From Candidatus Methylomirabilota bacterium (GTDB lineage: Bacteria; Methylomirabilota; Methylomirabilia; Methylomirabilales; Methylomirabilaceae), in assembly GCA_028869615.1 (NCBI GenBank), contig JAGWRQ010000133.1, forward strand, positions 1 through 6,059: a DNA stretch of 6,059 bases, in the 5' to 3' direction. Positions 5,182 through 6,059 of this stretch are shown here, piece by piece (positions within the stretch are counted from its first letter, which is position 1; every line of letters starts with the position of its first letter). The translations under genes were made by a program, and so were the position numbers. A model generated the notes under the pieces. That model did no database searches. It was not told the DNA's origin and saw only the letters and a list, made by a program, of their open reading frames with translations.

Positions 5182-5463
5182 TTACTCGACGACCTGGACG
5201 CCTTTCCAGAACGCGACGCGGCCGGTAATCTGCTTCGCGGCGTCCTTGGGCGAAGGGTAGTACCAGGCCGCGTCACGATTAATGGCATCGCCGACAACCA
5301 GATCGTAATAGCTGGCTTCACCCTTCCAGTGACAGGTGGAATGGGTGGCGCTCTCGCGGAGATAGTCGGATCTGACCGAGGACATGGGGAAGTAGTGATT
5401 CTCCTCGACGACCACGGTGTCGGCGCTCTCAGCGATGATCACTCCGTTCCAGATGGCCTTCAT
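5182..5463 (-). CDS. DUF427 family protein
   Basis: A 93-residue protein of the DUF427 family, a small beta-rich cytosolic domain without an established biochemical role. Visible family features: [20 protein letters not shown] (1-20) as the opening strands, NHYFP at 22-26, [14 protein letters not shown] (42-55) in the centre, [20 protein letters not shown] (65-84) followed by FWKGVQVVE at the C-terminus. The length is complete for a single-domain member. A good Shine-Dalgarno (GAGGAG at 5474-5479) lies about 10 nt before ATG 5463. The start overlaps the stop of the slipin gene as ATGA (5460-5463), a coupling junction, and msrA follows after 13 nt. Pairing with msrA suggests a stress or redox link, but that is only inference from the arrangement. 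Confidence 0.9.
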   Translation of the reverse strand: MKAIWNGVIIAESADTVVVEENHYFPMSSVRSDYLRESATHSTCHWKGEASYYDLVVGDAINRDAAWYYPSPKDAAKQITGRVAFWKGVQVVE

Positions 5464-6059
5464 GATTGGGTGCTCCTCTTCAGGTCTGACAAGAAGATCT
5501 TCAAGATGTCGATCGGGAGCGGGAAGACAATCGTGGAGTTCTTCTCTGTGGCGATCTCGGTGAGCGTCTGCAGGTATCGAAGCTGGATGGTGACAGGCTC
5601 GGTCGCCATGATCCTGCCCGCCTGCGCCAGCTTTTCGGAGGCGATCAGCTCACCCTCGGCGTGGATGATCTTCGCCCGCTTCTCCCGCTCGGCCTCCGCC
5701 TGCTTGGCCATGGCCCGCTGCATCTCGTGCGGGAGGTCCACGAGCTTGATCTCCACTACGGTTACCTTGATCCCCCACGGATCGGTGTGCTGGTCGATGA
5801 TCTGTTGAAGCCGCTGGTTGAGCCGCTCGCGCTCGGCCAACAGCTCGTCCAGTTCGGACTGTCCCAGGACGCTTCTGAGGGTGGTTTGGGCGATCTGCGA
5901 GGTGGCGAAGAGGTAATTCTCGACCTGGACGATGGCACGCTCGGGGTCGATCACGCGGAAGTAGATCACGGCGTTCACTTTGACCGACACGTTGTCCTTG
6001 GTGATGACGTCCTGGGAGGGAACGTCCATGGCCACCGTCCGCAGGCTGACCTTTATCAT
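5460..6059 (-). CDS. Slipin / SPFH (band 7) membrane protein, 5' end outside the window
   Basis: The visible 199 residues are the C-terminal part of a stomatin-like protein (slipin). Such proteins are anchored in the inner membrane by an N-terminal hydrophobic hairpin and form large oligomers that organise membrane domains and often act with NfeD-type proteases. The SPFH core is clear: [20 protein letters not shown] (4-23), [19 protein letters not shown] (25-43), [20 protein letters not shown] (60-79), then [20 protein letters not shown] (95-114). An alpha-helical coiled-coil rich in Glu, Lys and Ala runs from about 112 to 150, and a hydrophobic tail around 176-190 ([14 protein letters not shown]) is the C-terminal oligomer segment. 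The membrane anchor is beyond base 6059, and the apparent first Met is internal. Its TGA overlaps the ATG of the DUF427 gene. Confidence 0.95.
   Translation of the reverse strand: MIKVSLRTVAMDVPSQDVITKDNVSVKVNAVIYFRVIDPERAIVQVENYLFATSQIAQTTLRSVLGQSELDELLAERERLNQRLQQIIDQHTDPWGIKVTVVEIKLVDLPHEMQRAMAKQAEAEREKRAKIIHAEGELIASEKLAQAGRIMATEPVTIQLRYLQTLTEIATEKNSTIVFPLPIDILKIFLSDLKRSTQS

Noticed and set aside
5026..5808. A 260-codon plus-strand frame opposite msrA, DUF427 and slipin
   Set aside because: Three minus-strand genes with clear family motifs and operon-type junctions occupy the same bases; the plus frame shows no family features.

Overview
The window is bacterial. It looks GC-rich overall, and the right half is distinctly richer than the left edge (42 of 60 bases G+C at 5641-5700 against 26 of 60 at 1-60). 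Nothing fixes the species. Heptad intergenic repeats and the mix of genes would fit an environmental lineage such as NC10 or Nitrospirota, but that is only a guess.

Layout: two different halves. The left half (1 to about 3480) is an accessory region in decay. A minus-strand membrane-protein gene (5' end at 1974, open beyond base 1) is cut by a complete IS630-family insertion sequence (581-1715, TA duplication at 579-580 and 1716-1717). Removing the element and one TA restores a continuous frame of at least 279 codons. Just upstream, overlapping it by 8 nt, is a short minus-strand frame (1967-2247) that seems to carry one nonsense codon and one frameshift. Facing away from it is a plus-strand gene for a protein with an ArsR-like winged helix fused to a Pol-beta-type (MNT) nucleotidyltransferase. 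Its promoter is covered by two palindromes spaced exactly 21 bp apart. The HEPN partner expected after such a gene begins in the right place, overlapping the 3' end, but only about 21 residues remain. The sequence then passes into a YdjM-like membrane hydrolase gene (2958-3482).

The right half (3510-6059) is an ordinary chromosomal block on the minus strand, read from right to left: a slipin/SPFH protein (cut by the window edge), a DUF427 protein joined by an ATGA stop-start overlap, methionine sulfoxide reductase A (msrA), orotate phosphoribosyltransferase (pyrE), a gap holding a 7-bp-period repeat, tRNA-Ala(CGC), and a YCII-family protein 26 nt after the tRNA. The two halves converge at 3482/3510.

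How the genes fit together: slipin, DUF427, MsrA and PyrE have short gaps or overlaps and could form one transcript, combining membrane-quality, oxidative-repair and pyrimidine functions. In the left half the wHTH-MNT protein probably represses its own promoter and is now an orphan of a HEPN/MNT toxin-antitoxin pair. The most noteworthy points are the operator architecture, the truncated HEPN partner, and the IS transposase whose stop codon is completed by the CTAG target site.
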